Assembly (NCBI GenBank): GCA_038501785.1
Contig: JBAMJR010000196.1
Location: 873,501 to 937,500, forward strand
Direction of reading: 5' to 3'
Source: Myoxocephalus aenaeus
Taxonomy: Eukaryota; Chordata; Actinopteri; Perciformes; Cottidae
DNA length: 64,000 bases
Shown here piece by piece: positions 41,701-54,300 of the stretch. The notes beneath the pieces were generated by a model. That model was given only the letters and a program-made list of their open reading frames with translations, was not told where the DNA came from and searched no databases. Numbering within the stretch: the first letter of the stretch is position 1; every line of letters starts with the position of its first letter. The position numbers were made by a program, and so were the translations under genes.

Positions 41701-44700
41701 AGGGGAGGAGCCTGAGCATAGTGAGGGAGAAAACTGATCAGACTTATTATTGATCTAAAATGACTTTACAGGCAGGTCTTAAAAGGGAGAAGGGATGTCA
41801 CGAGACCCGATGCTTCAGTACCAAGACGATGCCAGAGCTAACGGCTACATTGAGTTACATTATGATGCGTTCAAGCTCTATTCAGAAAAAGGGTTAGGTG
41901 TGTTCAAATGTAATCTTGTAACGTTTACTTTTTTGGCGAGAAACCTCTTCAGGATCCTCAGTGATTAATAATTAATCTGCAAAAAAAACTATCTGCAACT
42001 GGTAATAAAGTAGCGTGTGTTGAAGTACATTTATTGTTTGGGTTTTTACCGCGGTATCGAGTTTCGTGACATCCCTTATGAAGCCTAAAGACTGATAATC
42101 TAAATGTTATTGATTATTGATCGTACGGCAGCTGGCAGAAGGCTCAGGTAGGTTTTGGGGACGAGCTGCTGGTTTCCTCGGCCGTCTCTGGCCAGAACTC
42201 GGTCTCCGTCCGGCTCGGTGCCGACGATGGTCACGATCTCATTACGCTCCCACAGAAACTGACCTGCAATCAGTTTAGTTCCAATTACTTTTTTTTTTTA
42301 AGAACAGTTCATACCCAAACCATATAAATCATACGTAGTAATCACCTCTTGAGGCTCTCTAGCGTCCCAGAAAGTTTCAGAACTAGTTTAGTGAAAGTAC
42401 TTGTATTTGAATTTCACACAAATGGATTTATAACATTTTGTTGCTGTTCGGCCTCCATTGAAGTCTGTTTGCACCGTTATGTTTGGATGTTTTAGGGCGC
42501 TCTGTTAACTTTTCTGGGACCAAAGAGATCCTTTGGAGGAAATCTATACATATTTAACTAATTTAACTATATTCTTGTTATAATTTCCTCTACTTAAAGT
42601 TACTTTTAAGTCTTACATGATGTAAAAAAGGAAAGTAGAGCTGAAGAAATTACCAACATTTTTAATCTATTCTGTATCTATTCCAATTTTCAATAAAGTA
42701 AATTGTCTGAATCAGAGACTTCAGCTTCAACGAACGACGATATTTAATTTATGAGTCCACTCAGATCTTTTACTGTTTTTTTTCAAGAAATTAAATATCA
42801 TGTTTTGAGGGATGAAAATGTTTTATACCAACAAGCAATATTAATGACTTGATTACGAAACTTAATACAATTCCTAATTAAAGAAAAAAAGATGGAAAAT
42901 AAAACACAATTGATAAAAAGACGACGATATAGATTTACATATACAGTGAGTAATGAAAGTATTCAGACCCCTTTAAATGTTTGACTCTTTGTTTCATTGC
43001 AGCCATTTGCTAAAATCAAAAAAGTTCATTAATGTACATGCAGCACCCCATCTTGACAGAGAAAAACAGAAATGTAGACATTTTTGCAAATTTATTAAAA
43101 AAGAAAAACTGAAATATCACATGGTCATAAGTATTCAGACCCTTTGCTCAGTATTGAGTAGAAGCACCCTTTTGAGCTAGTACAGCCATGAGTCTTCTTG
43201 GGAATGATGCAACACGTTTTTCACACCTGGATTTGGGGATCCTCTGCCATTCTTCCTTGCAGATCCTCTCCAGTTCCGTCAGGTTGGATGGTGAACGTTG
43301 GTGGACAGCCATTTTCAGGTCTCTCCAGAGATGCTCAATTGGGTTTAGGTCAGGGCTCTGGCTGGGCCAGTCAAGAATGGTCAGAGTTGTTCCGAAGCCA
43401 CTCCTTTGTTATTTTAGCTGTGTGCTTAGGGTCATTGTCTTGTTGGAAGGTGAACCTCCGGCCCAGTCTGAGGTCCAGAGCACTCTGGAAGAGGTTTTCT
43501 CCCAGGATATCTCTGTACTTGGCCGCATTCATCTTTCCTTCAATTGCAACCAATCGTCCTGTCCCTGCAGCTGAAAAACACCCCCATAGCATGATGCTGC
43601 CACCACCATGTTTCACTGTTGGGATTGTATTGGGCAGGTGATGAGCAGTGCCTGGTTTTCTCCACACATACAGCTTAGAATTAATGCCAAAAAGTTCAAT
43701 CTTGGTCTCATCAGACCAGAGAAACTTATTTCTCATAGTCTGGGAGTCCTTCGTGTGTTTTTTGGCAAACTCTATGCAGGCTTTCATATGTCTTGCACTG
43801 AGGAGAGGCTTCCGTCGGGCCGCTCTGCCATAAAGCCCCGACTGGTGGAGGGCTGCAGTGATAGTTGACTTTGTGGAACTTTCTCCCATCTCCCTACTGC
43901 ATCTCTGGAGCTCAGCCACAGTGATCTTTGGGTTCTTCTTTACCGCTCTCACCAAGGCTCTTCTCCCACGATTGCTCAGTTTGGCTGGACGGCCAGGTCT
44001 AGGAAGAGTTCTGGTCGTCCCAAACTTCTTCCATTTAAGGATTATGGAGGCCACTGTGCTCGTAGGAACCTTGAGTGCTGCAGAAATTCTTTTGTAACCT
44101 TCTAACAACTCTGACCATTCTTGACTGGCCCAGCCAGAGCCCTGACCTAAACCCAATTGAGCATCTCTGGAGAGACCTGAAAATGGCTGTCCACCAACGT
44201 TCACCATCCAACCTAACAGAACTGGAGAGGATCTGCAAGGAAGAATGGCAGAGGATCCCCAAATCCAGGTGTGAAAAACTTGTTGCATCATTCCCAAGAA
44301 GACTCATGGCTGTACTAGCTCAAAAGGGTGCTTCTACTCAATACTGAGCAAAGGGTCTGAATTAGGGCTGTCAACGAATATCCGAAATTCGAATATATAT
44401 TCGAATAGTTGTTAAAAACAGAATTTCCAATGTGAAAATTAATATTCGAATGTGTAAAAAAATTAAAATAAATAAAAGTATTTTGGAGGATAATTATTGT
44501 GAATCTGGCAACCCCCGCCGCGGCCGCGACGAAGTGTCCTCTTTTTCGCAAACTCGTCACCCTAGTTGACCTGCGTGGAAGATGGCGGAAAGTGCAGAAC
44601 CCAGCTTGACCGCAGAAAGAGTGATATTAACCCCGAAACATCTAAAGAGCGATGTCTGGAAACATTTTGGATTTTGGTCACTTGATGGGAAACTTGTTGA

Positions 44701-47700
44701 GCCTTCAACTAAAGCAGTGTGTAAGCTATGTAAGCTAGAGTAAGCTTACCATTCGACAACAAGCAACTTGAGGCTACATCTACAGAATGTGCACCCAAAA
44801 GAATATGACATCATCAAATGTGGAACTTCAGCGAAACAGCCACGTCTGGATACATATTTTGCGTCGTCCGCCACAAGTTTGCTGTCTGCGGCACGACAGG
44901 AGGCCTGCACGCAAAAATTGATTTTGTTCATATGCAAGGACATGAGGCCGATCAGTGTGGTGGATGGGACAGGCTTCAGGGAGTTCTGTGAAGCACTGGA
45001 ACCGAGGTACCTTATCCCTAGCCGTGGAACAGTCACCAATAGAATCGTAGAATTGTATAACAGCACCTCAGACAAAATAAAGAAATCAATCAAAGACAAA
45101 GATGTGGCTCTTACCACGGACGGGTGGACATCCCTAGCGACAGCATCCTATGTAACAGCAACGGCCCATTGGATTAGTGATGATTGGGAAATGCATAACA
45201 ATGTGCTAAGAACAAAAGAGCTTAAGGTAAGCCACACTGCAGAGAATGTAGGCGAATGCATTCAAGAGATCTTGGACGTTTTTGACATACAAAGTGGATC
45301 TGTGATTGCCATCACAACGGACAATGCCACTAATTACGTGAATGCAGTGTAGCGACATCTTCAAACAGTAAATATACCATGTGTGGCGCACACAATAAAC
45401 TTGGCTGTGCGTAAAGGGCTCGGGGTCAGAGCCATTGAAATCCCCGTTAGTAGGCTGAAAGTGGCGGCCTCACATTTCAGCAAATCATCCGGCGACAGAT
45501 ACCTCCTCGAGCAGAAACAACAACTTTTAGGATTGAAAACGGAGAAGCTGAGCAACGACTGTCCAACGCGATGGAACAGCACATATGAAATGATCTGCCG
45601 TGCATCGGAGCAGCAAGCAGCTGTGTCTGCTGTCATCTTCGAGAAAAAACTGTCAAGAATGGAGCTGACCACAAGCGAATGGTCCCTAATGGAAAAGGTG
45701 AGCATAGTGTATGAAATATGTACCGTAATAGGCTGGACAAATGCAAAACTGTCCTACATTTTTTTTAAATAGGTAGAATGATGGCCCTAATTTATTTACT
45801 GAGTGTGAATATTATTAATACGATGGATAAATGCAAAGTTGTCAATCTAATATCAACGCATATTATATTTACTTATTTATTGCAGGTGCAAGAGGTCCTT
45901 AAACCCTTTAAAGTGGCAACAGAAGCACTTTCAACTGACAAATATCCAACCGCGTCGGCTGTACTGCCTTTAAAACATGTTCTGCTCGCTCAACTGAACA
46001 AGCGAACGCCAGGCGAACCAGAACCACCTGCATTGTCCGAGATGAAGACAAAGATCATCACAGATCTGGAGAAGCGGTATAGCGAGGGAAAGGATGCATT
46101 TATGCAGCTTAACAAAGCGAGTTATCTGGATCCACGCTTTCATCGCCTCGTTCATTTAAAAGAGGAGCAGAGACGGCAGGTGCAGGTGGCTATACTGGAG
46201 GAGATGAAACAAGTGAATGTGGCAGGCAGTGAGGCCGCTGCCGGACAACCCCATGATCAGCAACCCGCTGAGAAAACTGCTTTAACTGCTATGGGGTGTC
46301 TCTTCGGAGACACGTATTGCACGGACAGCCCAGACCAGGACATCAATCTGCTGCTTCAAAGAGAGATGTCGATGTATGAACAAGAGTCTCCAATACCTGC
46401 TCAACAAAATCCTCTCATGTGGTGGAAAACGTTGGGCTCTGGGAGATACCCTCACGTCGCCCAGATGGCAAAGAAATATCTTTCCATCCCCGGATCCTCA
46501 GTCCGCTCTGAACGCGTCTTTTCCTCCGCTGGTAATATAGTCAATAAAAAGAGATCAGCACTGGCCCCTTCAAATGTGGACTGTCTTGTGTTTTTGGCAA
46601 ATAACCTGTAGGCCTTCAGGCCTAAGACCCGACAGTGACCGACGTGCACTGAAAGTTCTTGACAATCCGTGACAATGGAATACATTGCAGTCAGTTTATT
46701 TTTTTCTCCCTTTTTTATACAAGCGCCAAGAATGTAAGTAGCCTCTTTCGTTTTTAATAGCACTTTATTTTTTATGAACCTCAGGGTAAAAGTTCTTTGT
46801 TGTCACATTTCTCGGAATTGTGTGCCTCATTTTATTTAACGTTAACAGAAACATTACTAGTGTGGGCTAGTCGCTACTGTACTGACTGTATATTGCATGA
46901 ATAAAATAGACTAGATAGGCTACAACAGCTTCATGCACTGGTTTGATTATTTGCCGTTTCATGCCAAGAAAAAGTTCCATGTTTACCACAGCACAGCTCG
47001 CTTCAATGTCGGTTCTATACTGTAAAACTTCAATTAATGTAAATAATATTTGTTTCAATCGTGACCTTAAATTACTTTCACAAAACTCTTGATCAGCACT
47101 CAGCATTTGTTTATTGTTGTCCATTTAAACCGCTATGCGCAGAGAGCGCAACGGTGCGGGAGAGAGAGAGAGAGAGAGAAAGAAAGAGTGCGTGTGTGCG
47201 AGCGAGAGGCCAAGGTCTGCGGTCTTGGCCATTAGTTCATTTAGTTATTTTTGTGTAAGTAATATGTTGTTAAATGTTTAAACTTAAATAAATTGCCTAT
47301 ACAAGTAGTTATGTCTCATTGTATTAATTTGTCCTGTTATTGACGTGCTAATGCGCGCAACCAGAAAGTCGAATATATTCGAATATATGTGTTTTTTTTA
47401 AAGCGAATATTCGAACGTCATTTTTTAGCAATTTTGACAGCCCTAGTCTGAATACTTATGAACATGTGATATTTCAGTTTTTCTTTTTTAATAAATTTTG
47501 AAAAATCTCTACATTTCTGTTTTTTTGTCAAGATGGGGTGCTGAGTGTTCATTAATGAGAAATAAAATTAACTTTTTTGATTTTAGCAAATGGCTGCAAT
47601 GAAACAAAGAGTGACAAATTTAAAGGGGTCTGAATACTTTCCGTACCCACTGTATATAGAAAATAAAATCAACAGAATAATAATATAGTAAAATCAGCAC

Positions 47701-50700
47701 CGGTGTCATTTAAACCATATACATCAATAATCACTGCCGCAGCACCAGCTTTTATTATTTTAAAACTCAAGATAATTGTCACAATTATGTTACCATCCGT
47801 AATAAAAACTAAAAGGATTGTACTTGCAAGAAATTAAACTATATTTAAATTATTATCAACATGCACAGGGATGTTTACTGACCACACAACCTCAACACCT
47901 AACGTCTGTTTCCCATCACGCCCTGCGGCAGACCTCCATACCTTTACTGTATCTGAAGCGGACTTTGGCCTTGCTGTCGTCACTCAGAGACAGGGCACTC
48001 CCGGAGCCCCTCCCTACCCTGAAACTAGCTGGCGGGGATGTCACTGCTCCTGGACCCTCCTCATCGCCAGACGAGTCGCTGTATTGGATCATCTTACTCT
48101 GCTGAGGCTCCGCCTACACAGGAAGCGAGTCAGCGTCATTTTTCAGAGAGGTGACTCCTTTGGACCACTACGCCATCAGCGAGTTTGCTTCGCGTCCGTA
48201 CTCACGGTCAGAGCCGTTAGCTGTGCGGCGCTCCTCGCTTGCTCCTTCAGTCTCTTTATCTCCGAGGCGTAGGCCGCCATCTCCCTCTCCAACCGCAGGT
48301 GGCGCTGCAGCAACGCCGCCGTGCTCGACTCGTCCTTCCCATGATCCTCGCTGGTCAGCAGCGGTTTCCTGTCGCCCAGCCAGGAGTCAGCCTCCGCCAC
48401 ATCTGCAAAGTACTGAACGGAGGAAAAGTAGCGTGCGTGAAGGTCTGAGGATCTGGTCCCCGTAAACCACACCAGAAAACTGTGGTTGTGGTTTATGGGG
48501 ACGCGGAAGGAGACTCAAAAGAACACGAGCAAGGCTCCTGATTGGATGGTCAAAAAAACTCACTGTGACGGCGAGACAATATTTATATATTTATAATTAA
48601 TAGGTGAAATGTTGTGAAAACATAAAGACATAAAAACATAAAAGTCACCAAAGACACTGTGCTTATTATAAAACATGAAATATTTATCCTCAACCATCCG
48701 AATGAGGCTCTGATTACTTTGGGCTTTTTATTATTAATTGAAAACTTCTGCAAGCCCTTCAAAATAAAAAATTTAGTTTTTCTTCCCAAGAATCAATACT
48801 AATGCTAATCAATAGGCTAGCTACAATGCTAGCTACTTTATTGATCACACCAAGTGTCGTGTTGTTGTGGTTATTGTGAAAAAGTATTTAGAGAATGATA
48901 GTAAACACACCGGTTTAACTCTTCGAAATCTTCAAGCGCGGATCTGCGCTATACGATGCTGACGTTTTAAAAATATTCACTCCGTCGCGATAATTCTACA
49001 CAGAAATATGGTTCAACGGCTCCAAGATTCAGTAGAACTTCCGCTTCCTCTGCCTTCAGTCCACGAGATCGTATGAGATTCACACAGCAAGATATGAGCA
49101 TTCTACACACCGACGTGTCATATGATGCGTACACAGCTTCACTGTGAGAGAGAGAAAAGAGAGAGCAGGGACGCTGAGCGAAGCTATACTGGAGAGCACG
49201 CCGCAGCTTCAACCATAAATAGAGCCTGAAGGAGTTGATCCCTGCGATAAAGAGGACAATGCCAAGCAAAAGGATCCATTTCAAGATGGGTAAGTGTATT
49301 TACTGAACTTTGCAATAGCATATTTTCGTTAGTAACAGGACCTGTGGCCAGATAGAGCTGCTGCTAACACGAAGCTAGCGGTAGCGAGCTAACGGGGATA
49401 TAGATACTACAGGGTGGCTATAAGACTGAACGGTGGGTAATCAAATATTGCCACGATCCCCATTAACTTTCTTTCAGTGAACTTAGTACGCCTAGTACTG
49501 TTGGATCTCCGTTAATCGTTACTACAGTCGTGTTTTCATTAACTGCTACTAACACGGAGCAAGCGAGCAAGCTAACGAGAGCTAACGGAGAGCTAACGGA
49601 AACTACAGCGTCTCTATTAGATTGAACGGTAATCGTTACTTTCTTTCAGTGAACTCATTCGAAGTAGTAGTAATTTATTTTACAGAGGATTCACAGCGGC
49701 GAGGGTCCAGAGGACAACATAACATCGCTGCAGCAGCCTGCCTGTCCGTCTGCCTGCCGACAGATCACCACCGCAGGCCACAAAGCACCAAAACAGTTTT
49801 TCCAGATGAGTAAAGGTATGTTTTCACAAGAGAGATGAAGAATTTCCAAAATCAAGATTACATTTTTCTGTTTTAGGGCCATATTATGACTTTACAATTG
49901 ATGTAAAACACATGGGTATCTATCATATGCAAGTGCCTTTTAACAGGTGAATTTAAGAAATTATGTAAAATCGCGAAAATGACCCCCGACTCCAGAGGGT
50001 TAATCCCAGTTAATATTTAGTGTTGTATAAATAGACATTAAATAAGTATTGACTGGCCCAGACTGATAACACAGCATTTCCTTGTTCACCTGTTTGATGC
50101 CGGCGGCGGCCTGCAGTCTGTCGCGGCGTGCCGTCGCTTCGCCAGTCAGGTGGCTCCACTGCTTCTTCAGGGTTCGGATCCACTTCTGGATGGCTCGCTG
50201 GTTGAGCGGACTCTGTTTGGACAGCAAGTTCTGACCGCGACCCAGAATCCCCTGGTACAGAGTCTCCTGGGCCTGAAGCTCCGCCTCCAACACCTGACAG
50301 GAAGTATTCAGATGAATTTACAAATACACAAATCAATATGACTCTTAGTTTGGTTGTAAAGATGAATTACTCCTTATCATCATTTATTTAAATGGTAAAA
50401 GCCATTAACCCTTTAAAAACAGGGTGCGAAAATTCCCCTGCGCCTATTATCAGACAAAAAACAACATATTATCTCCGGAACCACATCGTTGTTTAACTTC
50501 ATTTAAATTGCTACAATACTGCAACCCTTGTGAGAAGAGACATCTGGTGTGAAACATAATTCAAGTAACCGTTAAGTTAAATTATTTACGTAAACTCAAT
50601 TTTTTAACCGAACGACACAGTTTTTTGACTGAAACTCCTTTGAACACCCACATGTCGTGTTCTACTATGACATTTGTTGCAGATTCAGATTATTTAGGTC

Positions 50701-51054
50701 CTAATCTTTCCAAAAAGGTGTCTTATTAGTATGTGGGCTGTTGTTAGGGCACCATAATACAGTTTGAAAAACTCGGTGACCGCTCAAGGAGGCATTTTTG
50801 GGAAATCTTGCTCATATCGTGTTGGATGTTCATAAAATATCTTTTAAAAGTGATTTTTTTGCAGATATACATTTTTTTCCCAAGACTTTGCTGAACAAAT
50901 ACATAATAAACACAAGTATTGGAATTAATGTGGGGTTCCTACGACGACTCAAACACAACGGAAAAGAAAAAAAAGTCTAGAACCGAAATTGGTTCTAGGG
51001 TTCTTAAAGGCTTCTTAAAGGCAGCGAAGAAAACAACTAGCAAGTAAACATGAA

Positions 51055-51119
<65 letters not shown>

Positions 51120-51321
51120 TTTCTTTTAAATTGGCTTAGGAAATGTTTTATGTCAAAGTAAACAGATTCAGCGTCTTCATAAATAATAATAAAAATGTAA
51201 GAATTAAATGCATGCGGTCCAATGTGTTGAAAAAACTCCTCAAAAGTCTTTAACTGAAGAAGTTGAATGTACATTTGTATTAATATTATTTATTGTTGAA
51301 ATAATTCTTTGCCCTGATGTC

Positions 51322-51372
<51 letters not shown>

Positions 51373-54300
51373 TGGTCCACCTTGTGTTTGTGTTGGGCCA
51401 GCTGGATGTGGTTCAGGTCTCGTCCGAGTCCGGCCGTCTGCAGCCTTACCCAGTGTTCATAGAGCCAGTTCTCCACCTCCTCACAGTCATAGAAGAACTC
51501 AAACAGCCTCAACTGAGCCTCCAGCTGTCTCCTCCTAGTGGGGGGGAAGAGAGGAGAGAGAGAGAGGAGGAAACAAGAGAGGAGGGGAGAAAAGAGGAGA
51601 GGAGGAAACAGGAGAGGAGAGAGGAAGAGAGTGAACAAGAGAGAAGAGAGAGAGAGGAGAGGAAACGGGAGAGGAAACAAGAGAGGAAACGAAACGAGAG
51701 GAGGGAGAGATGAGGAAACAGGATAGGAGAGGTGAAGAGGGTAGGAAAAGACAGGAGTAGGAAACAAGATGAGAGGGTAGGCGGAGAGGAGAGGAGGAAA
51801 CAAGAGAGAGGAGGGGATAAAAGAGGAGATGAGGAAACAGGATAGGAGAGGCGAGGTGGTTAGGAAAAGACAAAAGAAGGAACCAAGATGAGAGTTTAGG
51901 AGGAGGAGGAAACAAGAGAAGAGAAAGGGAGGAGGAAACAAGAGAGGAGAGGAGGGGAGGGGAAACAAGAAAGGAGAGGGAACAATAAAGGAAAGGAAAC
52001 GAGAAAAGAGGAAACAAGAGAGGAGAGGAGAGAGAAAAGGAGAGGAGGGTAGGAAAAGACAAGAGAAAGAAACAAGATGAGAGGGTAGGAGGAGAGGAGG
52101 GGAGTAGAAAGGAGAGTTCTATTTCATCCTTACTGACCGCCAGAGGCAGTGTTTCACACTGGATATATTCCGTCTCGCGCTTGCGCAGTTCGAGTATTGT
52201 ATACCAAAAAAGTCACGTGTGACCTCGGATGACCCCCCAGCCGGGTATAAATTCCGGCGTCATCCTGAGATCAGTTATTTTTCATCTTCTCGCTGTGCAG
52301 GCTAACTAGTATGTTAGCATCAGCTAAAGCTGAACTTATGTAAAGAGCTCGTCGCCTGTAGCCTTGTGACCTCCGGTCGGAGTTGCGGGTCTCTCGCCCT
52401 CCAAAGGCTGCGACAAGCTGTACCCTCTGAGGAGGAGATGGTGCGCTTTCTACGTCCAGACCGTAGCGAGCCGGACGGCGTACCTATCTTCGGTCATCAC
52501 CAGGTCGGCTATCTTCATCACCGGGTGAGATCGACTAATATTGTGTCTGCAACAGCAGATCCCACGGTGGGTAGCGCTCTCTCTCTGCTAACAAAGTGGA
52601 GCGCTAACGGAAGCGCACCGCTCGGCGTGGCTACATCGCTACTGTCGCGGCCGGCTTTCTGTGAGCAACGTCCCGGTCAGGCTGACTGAGGGGACGCTAA
52701 CGAGAGCGACGTCAGGTAAACATTTCGTCTGTTAGAGGTAGCGGAGAGTCCCCACGCAGGTTAACTGGTGGGACGCTACCGAGGTTACGTCGATGATGGT
52801 ATTAACAACGATGACTGTACTGACAGCGCGTACGTCCACGTCGGTAAACTAGGGTGACCAGATTTGAGTTTGTGAAAGTGTATAGCATGCCGCATATGAA
52901 TATCTGTGAATGCATACAAATTGCAGTGCAAATGTAAAACAAATCTTTTTTGTGGCATTTAGTCCAGTGCTTCTTTAATGTGTCTTGTCCATATACTGAA
53001 GCAATAATGATAACAAATAAAAAATTCTAAATAATAAATACTTTATATACAGTGTTTCCCCTAGGTTTACAGCTTCGCAGTGGTTCTCAAACTTTTTCTG
53101 TAAATAACTTCATTTTGTGACTCCATCTGTGCTTTTATAAATAACAGAATAAAGAAAATTGCAATCACTTTCAAGTAAATCAGATTGCTCCATCAGACAT
53201 TTTTTTATTTTTAAATTGCAATCACTTAGAACAATGAAAATAAAGTTATATCTGTATATACCAGCAGCTCATTGTTGGTAGAAGACACGAGCACGTTGGC
53301 TCTTTCACTTGGAGCAGGAGAGCTGCTCTGGGTTCAGGAGAGCTGCTCTGGGTTCAGAGAGCTGCTCCGGTGCTCCTCACATGAGAGCTGCTGTTGCCAT
53401 CCTCACCCTGGGAGCGTTTAAAACGCAGATATAGCGGTCTGCTTTTCACGCGACATATTTTTCGACGCTCTCTGTCCGCTACTGTGTGTGCAACCAGCGA
53501 TCACCTGTCTGTGCGCATCGAGCGGAACTCCGCTGTGCGCGACGCAGAGCAAAGGAGAAGAGTTAACGCGACCATTTAGAGACCGAAATGACCGAAATGA
53601 GTTGGACATACGGCAGAGCCATAAGCCCCACCTGCTAGTACTTTCTTCAGATGCGTTCCCGCCCTTGCCACCTTTTCTCTATGCCTTCTTCCGAGGAATA
53701 TCCAAATAATCGTCTTTCGTGCCGTCTCCAGAGGAGACGGGTTCACGTCTGTCAATTTGACGCCTATGTTCAGGTTCCGATTGTGCCTCACCACAGACGG
53801 TTCCTTCATTTGGCCTTCCAAGGCCACTATTTTTGGTTCAGGGTGCTTCCGTTCGGACTCTCCCTCTACCCACAAGTATTCACAGGGTGTGTCGCTGCTG
53901 CCCTTTTCCCCCTATAATCACAGGGCGTGAAAATACTGCCATACCCGGACGATTGGCTAATCTGTGCGCCATCCCGGTTTCAGGCTACACAGAACACTGC
54001 TCGCCTTCTCTCTTAGGTGGCCCTGTGGGGTCCCAGGGTGAACACAGGGAGGAGCTCTCTGAGGCCTTCTTAGAGCATAACCTTCATATCGGTGTAGCCC
54101 TGGATACAGCCACTGTGAGGGCCCATTCGTCGCCCAAGTGAGTGGACGACATCCTCCGCACCCTTCACCTTTTCCAAGTGGAGGGGCGGTTGCCCTACAT
54201 CCTCTTTCTTTGCCTATTGGGCAAATTGACAAGCGGCCTTAGCTGTCGTTCCTTTGGGCTTGCTGGCGCTGTCTGCAGAGGTGGCTGAACAGCCTCGGCA

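Larger units (their letters stand above)
42944..47652 (-). mobile_element. Tc1/mariner element interrupted by a hAT transposon
   Basis: Ends CAGTGAGTAATGAAAGTATT and complement of AATACTTTCCGTACCCACTG, each next to TA. Without the hAT insert (44363-47445 plus one 8-bp duplicate) it is about 1.6 kb, normal for Tc1. Its two sides are unusually long inverted copies (43147-43385 against 44110-44350). Confidence 0.85.

Noticed and set aside
43188..43868. Plus-strand frames in the Tc1 element
   Set aside because: Antisense of the transposase; catalytic motifs are on the minus strand.
51535..52062. Ser/Leu/Pro-rich 175-residue protein
   Set aside because: Translation of the purine/pyrimidine tract; not a gene.
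53394..53600. Possible host exon near 53.4-53.6 kb
   Set aside because: It sits between hAT-like ends within a DIRS copy; no splice-consistent partner found.
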